NCBI RefSeq assembly: GCF_009908285.1
Contig: NZ_JAAARM010000005.1
Location: forward strand, 62,001 to 126,000
DNA: 64,000 nt
Reading direction: 5' to 3'
From: Pseudomonas sp. Fl4BN1
GTDB taxonomy: Bacteria; Pseudomonadota; Gammaproteobacteria; Pseudomonadales; Pseudomonadaceae
The translations under genes were made by a program, and so were the position numbers. Each line of letters opens with the position of its first letter. Positions within the stretch are counted from its first letter, which is position 1. Shown here piece after piece: positions 1 through 9,725 of this stretch. A model generated the notes under the pieces. It had not been told where the DNA came from. It saw only the letters and a program-made list of their open reading frames with translations, and did not search any database.

Positions 1-1
1 G

Positions 2-916
2 ACCAACTACGAAAGCAACTTCCAGGGCCGTAACTTCGGCAGCAAAAGTGAAGTCAAGGTAGTGACCCTCCAACCAACCGTAAGCTATGCCTTCAATGAC
101 AAGGTATCGATTGGTTTTGGTCCGACTATCAACCGCATTTCCGGTGTATTGGAATCGGCCCTGCAGCCGCCATTTTCCCAGAACACCAGCAACGTCAAGA
201 TCAAGGGTGACGATACCGCCTGGGGTTACAACATCGGCGTATTGGTACAAGCGACCGACACGACTCGCGTTGGCCTGACCTATCACTCCAAAGTGGATTA
301 CAAACTGGAAGGTCATACTGACGTCTATGCCGGTGCAGGCACTGCAGGCGCAGGAAGCCCGTTCTCGGTACTGAAAAGCAACCGTTACGACGCCTCCCTC
401 AAGGTTACAACCCCTGAGTCCTACGACCTGTCGGTCACTCAAGACATGAGCGATGCCTGGAAACTCTATGCCGGTACCACTTGGACCCGCTGGAGCCGCC
501 TGAAAGACATCACTGTCAACAACGAAGGTGTAACCGCCGCCAACGGCGGTGCCTTTGCTCCGGCCGGCCTGAGCACCATCAAAGAAGACCAGAACTGGCA
601 CGACACCTGGGCTTACGCCGTGGGTACCTCCTACCAGTTGAACAAGCAGTGGGTAGTACGTACAGGTCTGACCTTTGACCAGTCGCCAACCAACAACACT
701 GACCGCTCGCCACGTATCCCTACCGGTGACCGGACCATCCTCAGCTTCGGTGCCGGCTGGAGCCCGACTGACGACCTGACCATCGACGTGGCTTACTCTT
801 ACCTCAAGGAAGAAAAGGTCAGCATCAACCGCAAAAACGCACTCGGCCAGACTTACAACGCCGAGTACGAAAACAGCGCAAACGGTTTCGGCGTAGGTGC
901 AACCTATCGCTTCTAA
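2..916 (+). CDS. FadL/OmpP1-family outer-membrane porin (5' end missing)
   Basis: This is the C-terminal part of an OmpP1/FadL-type outer-membrane beta-barrel, a family that takes up long-chain fatty acids or other hydrophobic compounds. The frame is open from the first bases of the window, so the start codon and signal peptide lie upstream. About 304 residues remain, against 420-450 in complete members. The sequence shows alternating polar and hydrophobic strands rich in Gly, Tyr and Trp (such as VGLTYHSKVDY) and ends in VGATYRF, the terminal aromatic signature expected for BAM-inserted barrels. A strong terminator follows 36 bases after the stop. The family call is firm; the substrate is not known. 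Confidence 0.88.
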   Translation, partial: TNYESNFQGRNFGSKSEVKVVTLQPTVSYAFNDKVSIGFGPTINRISGVLESALQPPFSQNTSNVKIKGDDTAWGYNIGVLVQATDTTRVGLTYHSKVDYKLEGHTDVYAGAGTAGAGSPFSVLKSNRYDASLKVTTPESYDLSVTQDMSDAWKLYAGTTWTRWSRLKDITVNNEGVTAANGGAFAPAGLSTIKEDQNWHDTWAYAVGTSYQLNKQWVVRTGLTFDQSPTNNTDRSPRIPTGDRTILSFGAGWSPTDDLTIDVAYSYLKEEKVSINRKNALGQTYNAEYENSANGFGVGATYRF

Positions 917-952
917 CCTTCGGTGCCAGACAACTGCCTGGCATGCAGAATG

Positions 953-988
953 AAAAAGCCCCGGCGTCTCAGGACCCGGGGCTTTTTT
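953..988 (+). terminator. Rho-independent terminator after the FadL-family gene
   Basis: A GC-rich hairpin (AAAAGCCCCGG paired with CCGGGGCTTTT) is followed by a T run. The A run on its left side means it can also act on minus-strand transcription. It lies between the convergent porin and peroxidase genes. Confidence 0.88.
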
Positions 989-1008
989 ATTCCTGCCGCT
1001 TCAGACAC

Positions 1009-1560
1009 TCAAGACTTCGATGCCAACGCCTGCTCCACCGCCTCGATGAACTCAGGATTATCCGGTTTGGTCAGACTGGAAAAATGGGCGATCACCTTCC
1101 CCTGACGATCCACCACGTACTTGTAGAAATTCCACTTCGGCGCACCGCTCTGCTCAGCCAGCACCTTGAACAGGTGCACCGCATCTGCGCCCCTGACCTT
1201 CTGCGGCTCGGTCATGACAAAGGTCACACCATAATTGACGTAGCAGACCCTGGCGGTCTCTGCACCATCCTTGGACTCCTGCTTGAAATCATCGGAGGGC
1301 ACACCCACCACCTCCAGCCCCTGATCCTTGTAACGCTGATACAGCGCCTCAAGGCCTTTGAATTGCGGGGCGAATCCACAAAAGCTCGCGGTATTGACCA
1401 CCACCAATGGCTTGCCGGCAAAGCGCTGGCACAGATCAATGGACTCCTTGGCGTGCAACTTGGGCAGCGACCCCTGCAGCAACGACGGACAATCCGCAGC
1501 CCACGCCGAGCCGGCGAATGTTGCCAGCAAAGCTGGAATAGCAAACCAGCGCACAGCCAT
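1009..1560 (-). CDS. Exported glutathione-peroxidase-like protein
   Basis: This 183-residue protein belongs to the glutathione peroxidase/BtuE superfamily of thiol peroxidases that reduce peroxides. It begins with a Sec-type signal peptide (hydrophobic stretch, then AWA-A near residues 19-22), so a periplasmic location is likely. The redox Cys61 sits in [10 protein letters not shown], the usual NxxSxCGx context with Cys in place of selenocysteine. The conserved WNF element follows in [10 protein letters not shown]. The usual FTxQ resolving segment looks shortened. It lies downstream of the MFS gene and the small membrane-peptide gene on the same strand, with a 55-base gap. The electron donor (glutathione or thioredoxin) cannot be told from sequence. 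Confidence 0.85.
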   Translation of the reverse strand: MAVRWFAIPALLATFAGSAWAADCPSLLQGSLPKLHAKESIDLCQRFAGKPLVVVNTASFCGFAPQFKGLEALYQRYKDQGLEVVGVPSDDFKQESKDGAETARVCYVNYGVTFVMTEPQKVRGADAVHLFKVLAEQSGAPKWNFYKYVVDRQGKVIAHFSSLTKPDNPEFIEAVEQALASKS

Positions 1561-1615
1561 GTCCCGCGTCCTTGAATAATCGACAGACCCCGACGTTACT
1601 CGCCGCGGTGCCTGC

Positions 1616-1738
1616 CTAGCAAGCGCCCATGCCCAACTGCATCACGGCCAGCCCGCCGCGATGCCAGCCCCACCAGGCCAGCAGCAACAGCAAGATGCCG
1701 ACAACCAGGCCAACACCATAGAAGATCCAGGCCTTCAC
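1616..1738 (-). CDS. Small one-helix membrane protein (40 aa), coupled to the MFS gene
   Basis: This short gene starts with GTG inside the stop region of the MFS transporter: the bases GTGA hold both its start and the TGA of the transporter. It encodes about 40 residues: a short KAWIFYG start, one strongly hydrophobic helix ([17 protein letters not shown]), then a short tail ending in GMGAC and TAG. The start/stop overlap and the single clean membrane segment are typical of translationally coupled small membrane proteins. I do not recognise a named family. It could be a partner of the transporter, but that is inference from position. The tail Cys is not in a lipobox. Confidence 0.6.
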   Translation of the reverse strand: MKAWIFYGVGLVVGILLLLLAWWGWHRGGLAVMQLGMGAC

Positions 1739-2937
1739 GCTGTGCTCGCCTGAAGACGTGCTACCGGAAGCTCGCGCACCGGCCAGTTGAGGGCAGCGGC
1801 CAGCAGACTGAGGAGAATCGCTACCTGCCAGATCAAGTCGTAACTCCCGGTAAGGTCATACGCAACGCCTCCCAGCCACCCCCCGAGGAAGGCCCCCAAC
1901 TGGTGGAACAGGAAGACAATCCCACCGAGCATGGACAGGTTTCTGACCCCGAACAAGGTCGCTACCGTACCGTTGGTCAAAGGCACGGTGGACAGCCAGA
2001 GAAAACCCATGACCATGCCAAACAGGTAGGCGCTGGTCTGAGTCACCGGCAACCACAGGAACAAACCGATCACCACCGCTCGCAACAGATACAGGCCGGT
2101 AAGCAGTCGCGGCTTGGACATCCGCCCGCCCAGCCAACCTGCGGTGTAGGTGCCAAAAATATTGAACAACCCGATCAGCGCCAACACCGTGGTGCCGACC
2201 GTGGCCGGCAGGTGCTGATCCACCAGATAGGCGGGCAAATGCACCCCGATGAACACCACCTGGAAACCGCAGACGAAAAAACCGAACGCCAGCAGCCAGA
2301 ATCCCGAATGTGAACAGGCTTCACGCAACGCTTCCGACAGGCTCTGCTCATGACCCAGTACTGGCAGCGGCTTATCCTTGAGCATGCTCACCAGCGGCAC
2401 GATCAGTGCCACCAACACCCCGAGCACCAGCAGTGCCGTCGACCAGCCCAACCAACCGATCAGGCCCAAGGTTCCCGGGAGCATGGCGAACTGACCAAAA
2501 GAGCCCGCTGCACTGGCAACGCCCATGCCCATGCTGCGCTTCTCCGGCGGCAGAGCCCGGCCGACGACACCAAGAATCACCGAGAAGGAAGTACCGGACA
2601 ACCCAATACCGATCAGCAATCCGGCACTCAGGGACAGCGACAGGGCCGAATCCGACAACCCCATGAACACCAGCCCGACGGCATAGAGCACACCACCGAC
2701 AAGCACTACCTTCGCGGCACCGAAGCGATCGGCCAAGGCCCCGGTAAAGGGTTGGGCTAGACCCCAGATCAGGTTTTGCAGGGCAATGGCAAAGGCGAAC
2801 ACTTCCCGCCCCCAGCCAAACTGTGCGCTCATGGGTGGCAGAAACAGGCCAAAGCCATGCCTGATGCCCAGCGACAGAGCCAGGATCAATGCACTGCCGA
2901 GAAGCACCCAGCCACTGGTACGCCACATCGATGACAT
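1735..2937 (-). CDS. Major facilitator superfamily transporter
   Basis: This is a 400-residue integral inner-membrane protein with about 12 hydrophobic segments in two bundles of six, split by a hydrophilic loop near residues 190-215 (KDKPLPVLGHEQS). The loop between helices 2 and 3 carries GALADRFGAAK, the MFS signature. The N-terminal region resembles monocarboxylate or oxalate/formate-type members of MFS_1, but the substrate cannot be assigned. The ATG at 2937 has a good ribosome site (CTGGAG, 6 bases upstream). It lies 51 bases after the MarR regulator gene with a palindrome between them, so MarR control is plausible. Its stop overlaps the start of a 40-residue membrane peptide. Confidence 0.85.
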   Translation of the reverse strand: MSSMWRTSGWVLLGSALILALSLGIRHGFGLFLPPMSAQFGWGREVFAFAIALQNLIWGLAQPFTGALADRFGAAKVVLVGGVLYAVGLVFMGLSDSALSLSLSAGLLIGIGLSGTSFSVILGVVGRALPPEKRSMGMGVASAAGSFGQFAMLPGTLGLIGWLGWSTALLVLGVLVALIVPLVSMLKDKPLPVLGHEQSLSEALREACSHSGFWLLAFGFFVCGFQVVFIGVHLPAYLVDQHLPATVGTTVLALIGLFNIFGTYTAGWLGGRMSKPRLLTGLYLLRAVVIGLFLWLPVTQTSAYLFGMVMGFLWLSTVPLTNGTVATLFGVRNLSMLGGIVFLFHQLGAFLGGWLGGVAYDLTGSYDLIWQVAILLSLLAAALNWPVRELPVARLQASTA

Positions 2938-2952
2938 CTTATTCTCCAGTTA

Positions 2953-2966
2953 CGGGTATATACCCG
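2953..2966. promoter_or_regulatory. Perfect palindrome CGGGTATATACCCG before the MFS gene
   Basis: A 14-bp perfect inverted repeat lies in the 51-base gap between marR and the MFS gene, 16 bases upstream of the MFS start. A one-mismatch copy lies directly upstream of marR. Paired AT-centred palindromes next to a MarR gene fit a MarR operator; this is inferred, not shown. Confidence 0.55.
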
Positions 2967-2988
2967 CTTGTATTCAAACAAACTGGCA

Positions 2989-3393
2989 TCAAGCCAGTTC
3001 GTTCAGCAAGGCCAACAAGGTTTCACGCTTCTCGGCACCCAGGCGATCGATCAGACGCTGCTGGGCAGCTTCCCAAACAGGCAGCGCGGCGATCAACCGC
3101 TCGCGCCCCGCCTCGGTCAGTTGCACCAGACGGTTACGCTGGTCGTCACCCTCCATCAACCTGACCAGGCCGGCGGCTTCCAGCACCCGCACATTGCGCC
3201 CCAGAGTGCTGCGATCCAGGCCCATGGCTTCCGCCAGGCTAGAGATGCTTGGCTGATCCAGGCGCAGTAGATTGTTCAGCAAGGAATACTGGGCGACATT
3301 GATCCCGAAGCCATCGAGGACACCGTCGTAGTACCGGCTGACGCCACGTGCGGCGCGACGCAGGTTGGTGCATAAACACTGAGAGGGAAGCAT
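2989..3393 (-). CDS. MarR-family transcriptional regulator
   Basis: This 134-residue winged-helix protein has the MarR layout: an N-terminal dimer helix with CLCTNLRRAARGVSRYYDG, a recognition helix region around residues 50-75 (ISSLAEAMGLDRSTLGRNVRVLEAAGLV), and a basic wing (EGDDQRNRLVQLTEAGRERL, residues 80-100). The CLCTNLR start occurs in MarR members that sense oxidants or electrophiles through Cys, so thiol sensing is possible but untested. The start at 3393 has little ribosome-site similarity and lies only 5 bases from an imperfect copy of the palindrome CGGGTATATACCCG, which suggests autorepression at the translation start region. It is followed by the MFS gene. Confidence 0.85.
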   Translation of the reverse strand: MLPSQCLCTNLRRAARGVSRYYDGVLDGFGINVAQYSLLNNLLRLDQPSISSLAEAMGLDRSTLGRNVRVLEAAGLVRLMEGDDQRNRLVQLTEAGRERLIAALPVWEAAQQRLIDRLGAEKRETLLALLNELA

Positions 3394-3397
3394 GATG

Positions 3398-3411
3398 CGT
3401 GTATATACCCG
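3398..3411. promoter_or_regulatory. Near-palindrome CGTGTATATACCCG at the marR start
   Basis: This copy differs by one base from the perfect palindrome at 2953-2966 and ends 5 bases upstream of the marR start codon. Its position would block transcription or translation start of marR if bound. It is a candidate autoregulatory operator. Confidence 0.5.
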
Positions 3412-3463
3412 TGATTAATCCATAGCAAGATTTTTCGGAAAAATCGCCCAGTCGACGCTTTGC

Positions 3464-4195
3464 TCAAAACACCACCACTGCCAACAACACAGTCGTTTCC
3501 AGCAACTCCAATAGAGCACCTGCGGTATCCCCAGTGGTGCCACCCAAGCGCCGCATCATCAACTGACGCAACCAGAAGAACGCTACCACCGCCAGCAGCA
3601 TCGCCCATAACCCGCTGTAACCTCCCAGCAACAGGCAGGCCAGCACACTCAGGCCCAACACCTGCCGGCCAGCCAGCGGCGGCAGATGATCGGCCAGAGC
3701 CTGCCCCAGCCCTCCGGCACGTACATAAGGCGTGCCGAGAAACAGCCCCAGCAATGCCGCACGTCCAATCAGCGGCGCCAACAACAAGGCAAAACCTTGC
3801 TGCTGCTCGATCAGCGCCACCAGGGCGGTGAACTTGAGCAACAGCACCATCACCAGAGTCACTACAGCGATCGGTCCGCTGCGAGGGTCCTTCATGATGC
3901 TCAGGGTTCGCTCACGATCACCGAAGCCCCCCAGCCAGGCATCAGCGCTGTCTGCCAACCCATCCAGGTGCAAGCCACCACTGAGCAAGACCCAAGCCGT
4001 CAGCAGCAGGGCCGCATGTACCAGTAAGGGAGTGCCGCCGAGCAAGGCGTTCAACGCCCACAACAGCATGCCGAACAGCAACCCCACCAACGGGTAGAAC
4101 AGCAATGAGCGCCCCAGCTCTTCAGGCTGGGGCATTCCCGGCAGGCGGATCGGCAAGCTGCTGAGAAACTGCAAGGCAATCCAGAATGGCAACAT
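3464..4195 (-). CDS. cobS: Adenosylcobinamide-GDP ribazoletransferase (cobalamin synthase)
   Basis: CobS joins adenosylcobinamide-GDP with alpha-ribazole (or its phosphate), the last assembly step of the B12 nucleotide loop, in the inner membrane. The 243-residue protein is mostly hydrophobic with several membrane helices. It carries the CobS signature GGLHLDGLADSADAWLGG near residues 58-75 and the following RTLSIMKDPRSGPIAVV, acidic motifs typical for metal binding. It is the last gene of the cobalamin operon, 1 base after cobC. A short AT-rich hairpin (3429-3445) lies beyond its end but is not a convincing terminator. Confidence 0.95.
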   Translation of the reverse strand: MLPFWIALQFLSSLPIRLPGMPQPEELGRSLLFYPLVGLLFGMLLWALNALLGGTPLLVHAALLLTAWVLLSGGLHLDGLADSADAWLGGFGDRERTLSIMKDPRSGPIAVVTLVMVLLLKFTALVALIEQQQGFALLLAPLIGRAALLGLFLGTPYVRAGGLGQALADHLPPLAGRQVLGLSVLACLLLGGYSGLWAMLLAVVAFFWLRQLMMRRLGGTTGDTAGALLELLETTVLLAVVVF

Positions 4196-4196
4196 T

Positions 4197-4772
4197 TCAG
4201 CCCTCCTCGCTCAAGTGACCCGCGGCGACCACCTTCAAGCTGAACAATGCACCGTGACTCACTTCGACATTCAGCAACTGCTCGCGAGGCAAACCCCGCG
4301 CCCGAGCCAGCAACAGGCGCATGACTCCACCATGACTGATCAGCAGCACACGCTGCCCGGCATAGGCCTGGTGCAAGCGGTCGATTGCCCCCAGGACCCG
4401 CCGGGAAAATGCCTCTACCGGCTCGCCCTCAGGAGGAGTGAAGCCATAAGGATCGGACCAGAAACGCCCCAACGCATCGGCATCGGTCTCCATCAGCGCC
4501 GCCGCGCTCTGCCCTTCCCATACGCCAAAATGCAGCTCCTGCAGGTGATGCTCCAGGGTCAACGGCAACTGCAACTGCGCCGCCAGCTCTTCGGCGAAAC
4601 GCGCACAACGCTGCAACGGAGAACTGACCACCCGGTCCCACGGGCCACGACCCTGGAGCCCTTCACGCATCTGCTGCCAGCCACGAACGGTCAACGCATC
4701 GTCCAGACTGCCGCGCAGGCCCCCTCCTAACTCGGTCTCACCGTGGCGCAGCAGGTCCAGATGCAAGGTCAT
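4197..4772 (-). CDS. cobC: Alpha-ribazole phosphatase (histidine phosphatase family)
   Basis: This 191-residue phosphatase removes the phosphate from alpha-ribazole-5'-phosphate (or adenosylcobalamin phosphate) in nucleotide-loop assembly. The N-terminal [10 protein letters not shown] holds the RHG catalytic motif of the histidine-phosphatase fold; the second catalytic His is in [13 protein letters not shown] near residue 145. The start overlaps the cobT stop by 4 bases (ATGA), and it ends 1 base before cobS, so the three are likely coupled. The name follows Salmonella usage, because CobC means a different enzyme in the older Pseudomonas denitrificans scheme. Confidence 0.9.
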   Translation of the reverse strand: MTLHLDLLRHGETELGGGLRGSLDDALTVRGWQQMREGLQGRGPWDRVVSSPLQRCARFAEELAAQLQLPLTLEHHLQELHFGVWEGQSAAALMETDADALGRFWSDPYGFTPPEGEPVEAFSRRVLGAIDRLHQAYAGQRVLLISHGGVMRLLLARARGLPREQLLNVEVSHGALFSLKVVAAGHLSEEG

Positions 4773-5824
4773 GCCGGACGATCCGCCACGGCCGCCTCGG
4801 CAAAAGTCGCCATCTGCCCATGCAGATCACAGGCAAGCCGCAGCAACGGCACCGCCAATGCAGCGCCGCTGCCTTCGCCCAGGCGCAGGCCGAGATCCAG
4901 CAACGGCTCTGCGTCCAGAATGCGTAGCACAAGCCGATGCCCGGGTTCGGCCCCTTGGTGGGCAAACAACAGCCATGGACGACTAGACGGATTCAGGCGC
5001 ACCGCCACCAAGGCTGCGACACTGCAGATAAAACCATCCACCAGCACCGCGATACCTTCCTGGGCGCAAGCCAAGTAAGCCCCCACCAAAGCCGCTATTT
5101 CAAAACCGCCAAGACTGAACAGGCTCTGCAAGGCATCGCCTCGGCAAGCGGCATGCACCGTCAGGGCACGCTCGATCACCCGGGCCTTATGGTTGACGCC
5201 CTCGGCATCCAGGCCGGTGCCGGGTCCGGCCAACTGCGCCGCCGGAATATCCAGCAAGGCACAGGCAATGGCACTGGCAGCAGTGGTGTTGCCAATGCCC
5301 ATTTCACCGCCGATAAACAGCTGGGCGCCGTTGGCATGGGCACGCAACGCGCTGGCGCGGCCGGCTTCAAGTGCCAGCTCGGCCTGAGCCCGGGTCATTG
5401 CCGGGCCTTGGACAAAATTGCCCGTGCCGAGCCCCAGGTTCAGATGACGGACACCAGGCAGGTTCAGCCCAGGTGTCACCGTTCCCAGATCGACCACTTC
5501 CAGCTGCGCCCCCAGTTGTTGGGCCAGCACACTGATCGCGGCGCCGCCACTGACAAAGTTCAGCAGCATCTGCCCAGTCACTTCCTGCGGATAAGCGGAA
5601 ACCCCCTCGGCGACCACACCATGATCGCCGGCAAAGATGGCGATCCACACCTGTTCGAGGCTGGGCTTGAGCCGTCCTTGCAAACCCGCCAGGCGCACGG
5701 CCAAAGGCTCCAGGCGCCCGAGGGAACCGGCCGGTTTGGTCAATTGCTGCTGACGCTCCAGCGCTTGCTCAACCACCTGAACATCAATCGCCTTGCATGG
5801 GTTCAGCCACCAGGAGTTACTCAT
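4769..5824 (-). CDS. cobT: Nicotinate-nucleotide--dimethylbenzimidazole phosphoribosyltransferase
   Basis: CobT makes alpha-ribazole phosphate from nicotinate mononucleotide and 5,6-dimethylbenzimidazole. The protein has 351 residues, the usual size. It shows the motifs [10 protein letters not shown] near residue 30, [16 protein letters not shown], the substrate-site loop [15 protein letters not shown], and [12 protein letters not shown] near the C terminus. The ATG at 5824 is chosen because it gives the family start ([10 protein letters not shown]) and overlaps the cobU stop by 4 bases (ATGA); the frame stays open about 29 codons further upstream, inside cobU. The substrate dimethylbenzimidazole would come from BluB in the same operon. 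Confidence 0.94.
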   Translation of the reverse strand: MSNSWWLNPCKAIDVQVVEQALERQQQLTKPAGSLGRLEPLAVRLAGLQGRLKPSLEQVWIAIFAGDHGVVAEGVSAYPQEVTGQMLLNFVSGGAAISVLAQQLGAQLEVVDLGTVTPGLNLPGVRHLNLGLGTGNFVQGPAMTRAQAELALEAGRASALRAHANGAQLFIGGEMGIGNTTAASAIACALLDIPAAQLAGPGTGLDAEGVNHKARVIERALTVHAACRGDALQSLFSLGGFEIAALVGAYLACAQEGIAVLVDGFICSVAALVAVRLNPSSRPWLLFAHQGAEPGHRLVLRILDAEPLLDLGLRLGEGSGAALAVPLLRLACDLHGQMATFAEAAVADRPA

Positions 5825-6342
5825 AATGCAGTTCCTTTCAAAGTCAGGGGCAAGCCGGCAACAGTCAGCACCACACGCTGACAACGCTCGGCCAGGGCTT
5901 GATGCAGCCAACCGGCTTCATCCACGTAGCGGCGAGTCAATTCGCCCAGCGGTACGACACCCATTCCGGTTTCGTTGCTGACAAAAATGATTTCTCCCGG
6001 CAACGTTGCCAGGCACTCCAGCAAAGCCTCACGCTCTGCCACCAGACGCTTGGCATCGTCGAGCATCAACAGGTTGGTCAGCCACAGGGTCAGGCAATCC
6101 ACCAGCAGGCAGCTGCCGCCTGCTGCGCTCTGCTGCAGCACCCGAGCCAGCTCCACCGGCTCCTCAATCAAGCCCCACTGCGCCGGACGCCGCTCACGAT
6201 GGTGGACGATACGTTGACTCATCTCGCCATCCAGAGGCTGGCTAGTGGCGATATAAGTCACCGCCAGACCGCTGTCCGTGGCCAGCTTCTCAGCCAGGCG
6301 ACTCTTGCCGGAACGAGCTCCGCCGAGGATCAGTTGCAACAT
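5821..6342 (-). CDS. cobU: Adenosylcobinamide kinase / adenosylcobinamide-phosphate guanylyltransferase
   Basis: This bifunctional enzyme phosphorylates adenosylcobinamide and then transfers GMP to give adenosylcobinamide-GDP. The 173-residue protein starts with a P-loop, LGGARSGKS (residues 6-14), and carries His47/His48 in VHHRERRP, the region of the guanylylated histidine. [12 protein letters not shown] is also family-typical. The start at 6342 puts the P-loop at the normal distance from the N terminus; the longer frame upstream is not supported. It follows cobQ by 41 bases and overlaps cobT by 4. It is called CobP in the Pseudomonas denitrificans scheme. Confidence 0.94.
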   Translation of the reverse strand: MLQLILGGARSGKSRLAEKLATDSGLAVTYIATSQPLDGEMSQRIVHHRERRPAQWGLIEEPVELARVLQQSAAGGSCLLVDCLTLWLTNLLMLDDAKRLVAEREALLECLATLPGEIIFVSNETGMGVVPLGELTRRYVDEAGWLHQALAERCQRVVLTVAGLPLTLKGTAL

Positions 6343-6383
6343 GCTTAGGCACCTTTGAAAAGAAGTCGGCCGGGGCTCCGGGC

Positions 6384-7835
6384 CTACAGACCGCAGAGCC
6401 GACGCAACGCGCCGGTATCCAGATGACACTCGACCAAGTCCGCCAGACGCTCGATATCGCGCTCACGCAGGGCGTGGTAATCCACCTCCTGCACATCCTG
6501 CAGGCCGGCCCAGCGCAGCAGTGCACTACAGGCTGCCGGGGTTTCGAACAGGCCGTGCAGGTAGGTCCCGAAAATTTGTCCGTCGAGGCTGCAGGCGCCA
6601 TCGCTGCGACCGTCCTGGAGCAGCACCGCCGCTTGTTCCAGAGCCGGCCCTCGGGTAACCCCAGCGTGAATTTCATAGCCACTGACCGGAGCATTTTCCA
6701 AGGTCAGGTGACCGCTGACATTGCGCAGTTGCTTCTCTTCTTCGAGTACGGTTTCAAAGGCCAGCAGGCCCAGGCCCGGACTCGAACCCGCCACCCCTTC
6801 CAAGCCCAGAGGATCGTGTAACTGCTCACCAAGCATCTGCAGGCCGCCACAGATCCCCAGCAACTTGCCGCCATAGCGCAAGTGTCGGGAAACAGCTCGG
6901 TCCCAGCCATTGGCCCGCAGATAAGCCAGGTCACCGCGCACGCTTTTCGAACCAGGAAGAATGATCAGGTCAGCAGCGGGAATCGCCTGCCCCGGGCCGA
7001 TGAACTGCAAGTCCACCTGAGGATGCAGGCGCAACGGATCGAAATCCGTATGATTGCTGATGCGCGGCAACACCGGCACCACCACCTTCAGTACCTGCTC
7101 GTCTTTACTGGCCTGGCGCTGGTCGATGCCATCCTCCGCCTCCAGGTGCAAGTCCATGACATAAGGCAACACGCCGATCACCGGCTTGCCGGTACGGGCT
7201 TGCAGCCAGTCCAGCCCTGGCTGCAACAGCGCCAGGTCGCCACGAAAACGATTGATGATGAAACCCTGGACTCGCGCCTGCTCGCTGGCAGACAGCAATT
7301 CCAGGGTACCCACCAGGTGAGCGAACACTCCGCCACGATTGATATCGGCGATCAGCAACACCGGACAATCCACCGCCTCGGCAAACCCCATATTGGCGAT
7401 ATCGCCAGCCCGCAAGTTAATCTCCGCCGGCGAGCCGGCGCCTTCCACCATCACCACCTGATAGGCGCCTCGCAGACGCTCATGGGAGGCCAATACCGCC
7501 TGCATGGCGATGACTTTGTAGTCGTGATAGGCCACAGCATTCATGCTGGTGACCGCCCGGCCATGAATGATTACCTGCGAGCCGGTATCACTATTGGGCT
7601 TGAGCAGCACCGGGTTCATATCGGTGTGGGGCGCCAGATTGGCCGCCTGGGCCTGTACCGCCTGGGCCCGGCCAATCTCGCCACCGTCAGCGGTCACGGC
7701 ACTGTTGAGCGCCATGTTCTGCGGCTTGAACGGCACCACGCTGACACCCTGGCGTTGCAACCAACGGCACAGGGCCGTGACCAAGGTGCTCTTGCCCGCA
7801 TCCGAGGTGGTGCCTTGTACCATCAACGTACTCAT
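6384..7835 (-). CDS. cobQ: Cobyric acid synthase (glutamine-hydrolysing)
   Basis: CobQ amidates four carboxyl groups of adenosylcobyrinate a,c-diamide to give adenosylcobyric acid, using glutamine and ATP. The 483-residue protein has an N-terminal nucleotide-binding domain with [16 protein letters not shown] (residues 8-23), the cobyric-acid-synthase motif [11 protein letters not shown], and a C-terminal class I glutamine amidotransferase domain with the nucleophile Cys in [12 protein letters not shown] and the catalytic His in YLHGLFE. Its start overlaps the stop of the preceding threonine-phosphate decarboxylase gene by 4 bases. Confidence 0.95.
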   Translation of the reverse strand: MSTLMVQGTTSDAGKSTLVTALCRWLQRQGVSVVPFKPQNMALNSAVTADGGEIGRAQAVQAQAANLAPHTDMNPVLLKPNSDTGSQVIIHGRAVTSMNAVAYHDYKVIAMQAVLASHERLRGAYQVVMVEGAGSPAEINLRAGDIANMGFAEAVDCPVLLIADINRGGVFAHLVGTLELLSASEQARVQGFIINRFRGDLALLQPGLDWLQARTGKPVIGVLPYVMDLHLEAEDGIDQRQASKDEQVLKVVVPVLPRISNHTDFDPLRLHPQVDLQFIGPGQAIPAADLIILPGSKSVRGDLAYLRANGWDRAVSRHLRYGGKLLGICGGLQMLGEQLHDPLGLEGVAGSSPGLGLLAFETVLEEEKQLRNVSGHLTLENAPVSGYEIHAGVTRGPALEQAAVLLQDGRSDGACSLDGQIFGTYLHGLFETPAACSALLRWAGLQDVQEVDYHALRERDIERLADLVECHLDTGALRRLCGL

Positions 7836-8824
7836 GGGTATTCCTTGCGATAAGCCAGCAACGCCTGCTCCAGGCGCATCGATTCAGCATCGTCGGCGGG
7901 CAGGCCGAAACGCAGACTACTGTTGTGCACGAACAACCGCAGGAGAATGCCGCGTTGCGCCATGAACTGATAAAGGCGCTCGGCCTCGGCGGTGATCAGC
8001 CATTGAAACAGGGCGCAACCGCCCTGGGGCTTGAATCCATGACGCTCCAGGACGCCCACCAAGCGCTGGCTCGCCGCCTCACTGCGCAAGCGTTGCCGGG
8101 TATGCCCGGCGACATCCCGCAGGCAAGCCTGACCAAGAATCCGGGTCGGCCCGCTGACCGCCCAGGGCCCGACCTGCTCGGCCAACAGCTTGAGCAAATG
8201 GCGCTCGGCCAGGACAAAACCCAGGCGCACGCCAGCCAGACCGAAAAACTTGCCGAACGAGCGCAACACAATCAGCCCGACCTGATCAGCATGACGGGCC
8301 AGGCTCAGGTCCGGGGTGTTATCCATAAAGGCCTCATCGACCACCAGCCAGCCGCCGCGCTGGGCCAACCGCCCGTGCCAGTCCAGCAGGCGTTCCGGGG
8401 TCAGGCTCAGGCCCGTGGGATTATTGGGATTGACCACCACCAGAACATCAAGGCTGTCGAGGAAGAAATCCACTTCCTGCTCCAGCACCTCACGCACCCG
8501 ATAGCCACTACGACGCCAGGCTTCGGCGTGCTCGGCATAACAGGGTGATAACACGCCGACCTTGCCCGCTCGCCGCAAGCGCGGCAGCAACTGGATCGCC
8601 GCCTGGGAACCGGCCACCGGCAACACTTCGCTGGCACCGTAATAGGCACAGGCCGCCTGCTCCAGGCCGTCATCGGTCTCCGGCAGGCGTGCCCAGGCGC
8701 GCATGGGGATGGTCGGCAGAGGGAATGGCCAAGGTGCCAGTCCGCTGGACAGATCCAGCCAGGCCTCTTCGGCAATGCCGTATTCCTGGGCCGCCTTGCG
8801 CAACCGTCCGCCGTGTTCAAGCAT
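7832..8824 (-). CDS. cobD: L-threonine-O-3-phosphate decarboxylase (PLP enzyme)
   Basis: This PLP-dependent class I/II aminotransferase-fold enzyme decarboxylates L-threonine phosphate to (R)-1-amino-2-propanol phosphate, the linker of the B12 lower loop. The 330-residue protein shows the PLP-binding Asn in VVNPNNPTG, the Asp in [10 protein letters not shown], and the Schiff-base Lys in [12 protein letters not shown] with the substrate-site Arg following. It overlaps cbiB by 8 bases and cobQ by 4. Older Pseudomonas nomenclature calls it CobC. Confidence 0.92.
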   Translation of the reverse strand: MLEHGGRLRKAAQEYGIAEEAWLDLSSGLAPWPFPLPTIPMRAWARLPETDDGLEQAACAYYGASEVLPVAGSQAAIQLLPRLRRAGKVGVLSPCYAEHAEAWRRSGYRVREVLEQEVDFFLDSLDVLVVVNPNNPTGLSLTPERLLDWHGRLAQRGGWLVVDEAFMDNTPDLSLARHADQVGLIVLRSFGKFFGLAGVRLGFVLAERHLLKLLAEQVGPWAVSGPTRILGQACLRDVAGHTRQRLRSEAASQRLVGVLERHGFKPQGGCALFQWLITAEAERLYQFMAQRGILLRLFVHNSSLRFGLPADDAESMRLEQALLAYRKEYP

Positions 8825-9725
8825 AGAATTCAGCCCCCAGGCAAAGAACCAGCAGCCATAGCCACACGCCTCGCTGCACTAGTTGCCAGCCGCGATCAAT
8901 CGAATTGGCGTCCGCCGGTTCGCCCTCGCCCAGCTGCGGACGTTGATGCAACTCACCGTGATAAATCGCCGCACCGCCCAGCTCCACACCCAGCGCGCCC
9001 GCTCCAGCCGCCATCACCGGACCGGCGTTGGGACTGTCCCAGGTCGGGCCCTGACGACGCCAGCACTTGAGTGCCAAGCGGGTCTTGCCCAGCAGGGCAT
9101 AGGTCAGCGCCACCAGCCGTGCAGGGATGTAGTTGAGCAGATCGTCAATCCGTGCCGCCGCCCAACCGAAGCGCTCGAAACGCTCGTTACGATAGCCCCA
9201 CATCGCATCCAGGGTGTTGCTCAGACGATAGAGCACCACACCCGGCACGCCGGCCACGGCAAACCAGAACAATGCGGCGAACACTGCATCACTGCCGTTC
9301 TCCAGCACCGATTCAGTGGCTGCGCGCGCCACTTCAGTCGCGTCCAGTTCACTGGTCTGGCGGCTCACCAGAAACCCTACCCGACGCCGCGCCTCTGGTA
9401 GATCGTCACTGCGCAATGCTTGAGCTACAGGCTCGACGTGCTCGCCGAGGCTACGCAGCCCCAAGGCGCAATACAGCGCCAGGACTTCCACCAGCCAACC
9501 GATATAAGGCAGCCAGGAAAGTGCGGTTGCCAGCAGGGTCAAGGGCAGCACCGCGAGGACCCAGGCGGTGACGCCATGGCTGCGCCAGCCGCGGCCGGCG
9601 GCATTGAAACGTTGCTCGATACGATCCGCCAGACGGCCGAACGCCACCAGCGGATGCCAGCGCTTGGGTTCGCCCAGCAGCGCATCCAGCGCTACCCCAG
9701 CGACACTCAGCAACGCCACACTCAT
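8817..9725 (-). CDS. cbiB: Adenosylcobinamide-phosphate synthase (CbiB/CobD family, membrane protein)
   Basis: CbiB joins adenosylcobyric acid with aminopropanol phosphate. The 302-residue protein is an inner-membrane protein with several hydrophobic helices. Family features are [24 protein letters not shown] near the N terminus, [12 protein letters not shown], and [17 protein letters not shown]. It overlaps the decarboxylase gene by 8 bases and bluB by 4, so the enzyme making its substrate is coupled to it. Confidence 0.92.
   Translation of the reverse strand: MSVALLSVAGVALDALLGEPKRWHPLVAFGRLADRIEQRFNAAGRGWRSHGVTAWVLAVLPLTLLATALSWLPYIGWLVEVLALYCALGLRSLGEHVEPVAQALRSDDLPEARRRVGFLVSRQTSELDATEVARAATESVLENGSDAVFAALFWFAVAGVPGVVLYRLSNTLDAMWGYRNERFERFGWAAARIDDLLNYIPARLVALTYALLGKTRLALKCWRRQGPTWDSPNAGPVMAAGAGALGVELGGAAIYHGELHQRPQLGEGEPADANSIDRGWQLVQRGVWLWLLVLCLGAEFYA

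Noticed and set aside
3429..3445. Hairpin GATTTTT-CGG-AAAAATC after cobS
   Set aside because: The stem is almost all A-T and no T tract follows on the minus strand, so it is not a credible terminator.
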